From Cyclobacterium salsum (GTDB lineage: Bacteria; Bacteroidota; Bacteroidia; Cytophagales; Cyclobacteriaceae): a stretch of 64,000 nucleotides of DNA. Where the stretch lies: contig NZ_WNKG01000004.1 in NCBI RefSeq assembly GCF_010119245.1, forward strand, positions 248,001 to 312,000, written 5' to 3'. The position numbers and the translations under genes were made by a program. Positions 61,541-64,000 of the stretch are shown in pieces; position 1 is the first letter of the stretch; every line of letters begins with the position of its first letter. The notes under the pieces are model-generated. The model was not told the DNA's origin, did not search any database, and worked only from the letters and a program-made list of their open reading frames with translations.

Positions 61541-62557
61541 ATGAAGCTCGAACTACTTCCACATAAGTTACCATTAAAGCACACCTTCACGATCGCCCAT
61601 CAAAGCCGGGACGTTCAGGACACCCTGATTGTAAAGCTACAGGGAGCGGATGGGCTTTATGGCCTGGGAGAATCTACTACCAATCCCTATTACGGGGTAA
61701 CCCTTGAAAACATGCAGGCTTGCTTGACCAAAGTAGCGGATGAGGTATTATCGGGATTAGCGCCTATGCACCCGGAAAAGCTGTGGTTCATCACCCAGCC
61801 GTATTTTAAAGACAATCCCTTTGCCCAATGCGCCTTGGATATCGCCGCCTGGGACCTGTATGCTAAAATGCAGGATAAAAAATTATACGAGCTACTGGAT
61901 TTAAACCCGGCAAGCATTCCGGTCACCAACTTCACCATTGGCATCGCCCCCATCCCCAAGATGATCGAAAAAATGAAAGAAGTGGACTGGCCCATATACA
62001 AGATAAAATTGGGGACGGATCATGACCTGGACATCATCAAAACCCTGCGCGAACACACCGACGCGGTGTTCCGGATTGATGCCAATTGTGCCTGGACCGC
62101 CGATCAGGCCATTGCTTATTCCGGGGAACTGGCCAAACTCAATGTAGAATTTATGGAACAACCCCTGGCAAGAGAGGACGATGAAGGCATGAAAAAAGTC
62201 TTTCAATTCAGCGAACTACCGGTCATCGCAGATGAAAGTTGTATTTCGGAGCAAGACGTAGAAAGGTGCCATGGCCTTTTCCATGGGATTAATGTAAAGC
62301 TCGTCAAGGCAGGGGGCATCACGCCTGGCCTGCGTATGATTCGGCAAGCCAAGTCCCTGGGCATGAAAACCATGGTGGGCTGCATGACCGAATCTTCGGT
62401 GGGAATCGCAGCCATCGCCCACATAGCTCCCTTGCTGGACTACGTGGACATGGACGGAGCCATGCTTCTGTCCCAAGATATCGCTGATGGCGTGAAGATC
62501 TGCCCCGATAAGGTGCATTTTCCAGACCGGCCGGGAACAGGTGCGATCCTGATATAA
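61541..62557 (+). CDS. Dipeptide epimerase (enolase superfamily)
   Basis: A 338-residue protein related to L-Ala-D/L-Glu epimerases of the muconate-lactonising subgroup. Catalytic residues are visible: KIKLGT (KxK general acid-base pair), RIDANCAW, EFMEQPL and ADESC (three Mg ligands) and KLVKAGG (opposite-face Lys). The start is ATG 61541; a TTG at 61517 opens the same frame. It converts L-Ala-D-Glu type dipeptides from the cell wall for reuse. It is followed 14 bases later by a PLP enzyme, and divergent from an M14 peptidase, so the region may serve muropeptide use. Confidence 0.88.
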   Translation: MKLELLPHKLPLKHTFTIAHQSRDVQDTLIVKLQGADGLYGLGESTTNPYYGVTLENMQACLTKVADEVLSGLAPMHPEKLWFITQPYFKDNPFAQCALDIAAWDLYAKMQDKKLYELLDLNPASIPVTNFTIGIAPIPKMIEKMKEVDWPIYKIKLGTDHDLDIIKTLREHTDAVFRIDANCAWTADQAIAYSGELAKLNVEFMEQPLAREDDEGMKKVFQFSELPVIADESCISEQDVERCHGLFHGINVKLVKAGGITPGLRMIRQAKSLGMKTMVGCMTESSVGIAAIAHIAPLLDYVDMDGAMLLSQDIADGVKICPDKVHFPDRPGTGAILI

Positions 62558-62571
62558 AGTTCGTTGTCAAA

Positions 62572-63630
62572 ATGAGTCATACTTATCCTACTTCTCAACT
62601 TGGAAGAACCGTTACCCATCAGGGCAAAGACTACCTGCATTTTAGTGGTACCTCCTATTTGGGAATGGGGACCCTACCTGAGTTTAAGGAGCTTCTGATC
62701 CAGGGTATCCTTAAATATGGCCCCAATCACGGTTCCAGCCGGAACAGCAATGTGCAATTGTCCCTATATGAGGCATTTGAAGCCCAATTTGCGGCAGGTT
62801 CCGGTGCCGCTGAAGCGGCAGTCCTGAGTAGCGGATACATGGCAGGGCAACTTGCCGTTAACACCCTTAGACCACTTGCAGACCTAACCTGGACGGCTCC
62901 CGATACCCATCCGGCCATCACCTTAGAAAGCCAGCAGCCTATTGGCCTTACTCACAAACAATGGCAAAAAAAGTGCATTGCCAAGTCTCATGAACTAATG
63001 GGTCAAAAAATCCTTCTACTTTCCAATGCCGTTAACCCCCTTATTCCTGAAATTCATGATTTCGAATGGACCAAAAAGCTATCTCCTGCCAACAAATACT
63101 ACCTGCTAATTGATGACAGCCATGCGTTTGGCCTGTTGGGAAAAGGTATTTTTGGTACCTATACGCAATGGAAGTGCCTTCCGGTCGAAGTAATGGTCGC
63201 AGGCTCGCTAGGCAAGGCACTGGCACTTCCGGCGGGCATCATCCTTGGAAACCCTTCGCTGATTCGTCGGGTCCGGGAAAACCCCATTTACCGCACCTCC
63301 TCTCCTCCTGCACCCGCATTTTTAAGTGCATTTTTGGACGGGCAGGATTATTACCTCAAGCAGCAGCAAAAGCTGAAGGATAATTTGCAGTACATCGCAT
63401 CCGCACTAGAGGGAGTGGAGCGGTTTAAATTTCTGCCTCCCTATCCGGTTATTTCCTTTGAACCGGAGTCCTGGGTGGAACAATTACACCAAAAAGGGTT
63501 TATTCTATCTTCCTTTCCTTACCCACTGCCAGATAGCCCAGCAGTAAACCGAATTGTACTTTCTGCCTGGCACGAGCGGAAAGACCTGGAAGCATTGATT
63601 CAGACGTTAAAAATGCTTTCTGATAGCTGA
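62572..63630 (+). CDS. PLP-dependent acyltransferase-like enzyme (AONS/KBL family)
   Basis: A 352-residue fold-type I PLP enzyme of the alpha-oxoamine synthase/class I-II aminotransferase group. It has GPNHGSSRNSNVQLSLYEAF (substrate-proximal loop), LIDDSHAFGLLG (Asp contacting the pyridine N and the His), and AGSLGKALALPAG with the Schiff-base Lys. It is shorter than typical 8-amino-7-oxononanoate synthases and no other biotin gene is nearby. The reaction is uncertain. It lies 14 bases after the epimerase gene and is likely cotranscribed with it. Confidence 0.82.
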   Translation: MSHTYPTSQLGRTVTHQGKDYLHFSGTSYLGMGTLPEFKELLIQGILKYGPNHGSSRNSNVQLSLYEAFEAQFAAGSGAAEAAVLSSGYMAGQLAVNTLRPLADLTWTAPDTHPAITLESQQPIGLTHKQWQKKCIAKSHELMGQKILLLSNAVNPLIPEIHDFEWTKKLSPANKYYLLIDDSHAFGLLGKGIFGTYTQWKCLPVEVMVAGSLGKALALPAGIILGNPSLIRRVRENPIYRTSSPPAPAFLSAFLDGQDYYLKQQQKLKDNLQYIASALEGVERFKFLPPYPVISFEPESWVEQLHQKGFILSSFPYPLPDSPAVNRIVLSAWHERKDLEALIQTLKMLSDS

Positions 63631-63834
63631 AGCTGAATAAGTAGTTTCCAGCCTACTTAGCCGGATTTTTCTACCGTTTTGGTTACCCTTCCTACACAAC
63701 AGGATTGTTTTTCCAGGTATTGGCTGGGCCTTGGGATAGAATGAAATTCTGCCTCGTAAAAATGTACCCCGATCTTGGATAGGCACAATACTTGTTCCTA
63801 CTTCATTAAGTAAAATCCTAAAAAACACCTATTA

Positions 63835-64000
63835 ATGGTTCGATTATTCGTTTTACCCTTGACCATGGTTCTATTTTTAATGGGCAGCCATTCCCGGGCT
63901 CAGGTCACAATAGATGTCGAGTCCGGACTGGCCTTTCCCGGATATAACGATGTACGAATTCCCAATAAAATGGGAACTTTATTTAGTTTTCAGGAAGATT
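63835..64000 (+). CDS. Secreted or outer-membrane protein, partial
   Basis: The reading frame begins at ATG 63835 and runs off the right edge after 55 codons. A signal peptide (MVRLFVLPLTMVLFLMGSHSRAQ) is followed by VTIDVESGLAFPGYNDVRIP, which resembles the first strand of an outer-membrane beta-barrel. The family cannot be fixed from this piece. It lies 204 bases after the PLP enzyme gene; a weak 7-bp hairpin at 63638-63659 with a short T-run lies in between. Confidence 0.7.
   Translation, partial: MVRLFVLPLTMVLFLMGSHSRAQVTIDVESGLAFPGYNDVRIPNKMGTLFSFQED

Noticed and set aside
63638-63670. Terminator after the PLP enzyme gene
   Set aside because: The stem has only seven mostly A-T pairs and the T-run is short and displaced, so it is mentioned only in the neighbouring gene entry.

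Overview
The window looks like the chromosome of a Bacteroidota bacterium, most likely of the order Cytophagales and possibly close to Cyclobacteriaceae. The evidence is a SusC/SusD pair, lipoproteins with Bacteroidota-type signal peptides, DUF4252 and DUF4221-type proteins, a DksA/TraR protein with the one-cysteine finger common in this phylum, the roughly 390-residue Bacteroidota form of PurM, and promoters with TAnnTTTG -7 boxes. Shine-Dalgarno sequences are weak or absent. The genus is inference only. No rRNA operon, CRISPR array, prophage or complete insertion sequence was seen. One tRNA gene (Phe, GAA) is present.

Layout. 1-8.4 kb: a partial DUF1080 gene (minus strand), then a plus-strand run of DksA-like protein, ScpB, RluB-type pseudouridine synthase, DUF427 protein, a mercuric-reductase-like flavoprotein, a large secreted alpha/beta hydrolase and a methyltransferase. 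8.5-23.8 kb: an accessory region with seven paralogous DUF4221-type lipoproteins, all on the minus strand. Between them lie a 6-bladed beta-propeller lipoprotein, a DUF4143 AAA ATPase, a decayed second copy of such an ATPase, a membrane-anchored XRE regulator and a DUF6134 protein. This region is rich in palindromes, REP-like elements and short dispersed repeats, and it is the most unusual part of the window. 24-26.2 kb: an ECF sigma factor, its probable anti-sigma partner and two DUF4252 proteins in one overlapping minus-strand operon, which ends in a tandem terminator repeat. 26.4-36 kb: tRNA-Phe, a two-gene Fe-S redox module, a Bacteroidota-specific protein, an OmpA lipoprotein with PorE-like layout, purM, a ceramidase-like enzyme, a UbiA-like protein with a methyltransferase, and an SGNH hydrolase.

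36-49.5 kb: a GCS2-CBS fusion protein translationally coupled to an AstE/ASPA-type deacylase, an alpha/beta hydrolase, a ZIP transporter with ApbE, ruvB-queG, and a SusC/SusD uptake pair closed by a strong terminator. 49.8-64 kb: a beta-barrel protein, gltX, several small unknown membrane or secreted proteins, polA-radA, a methyltransferase, a secreted M14 carboxypeptidase, a dipeptide epimerase with a PLP enzyme of the AONS/KBL type, and the start of an outer-membrane or secreted protein at the right edge.

How the parts fit. Housekeeping genes (scpB, rluB, purM, ruvB, queG, gltX, polA, radA) form a stable backbone. The DUF4221 array is an expansion by local duplication. Its C-terminal sequences alternate between two subtypes, which suggests that an ancestral two-gene unit was copied several times. 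Its function is unknown. Starts were chosen by signal peptide, family fit and overlap with neighbours, because ribosome-binding sites are rarely informative here.
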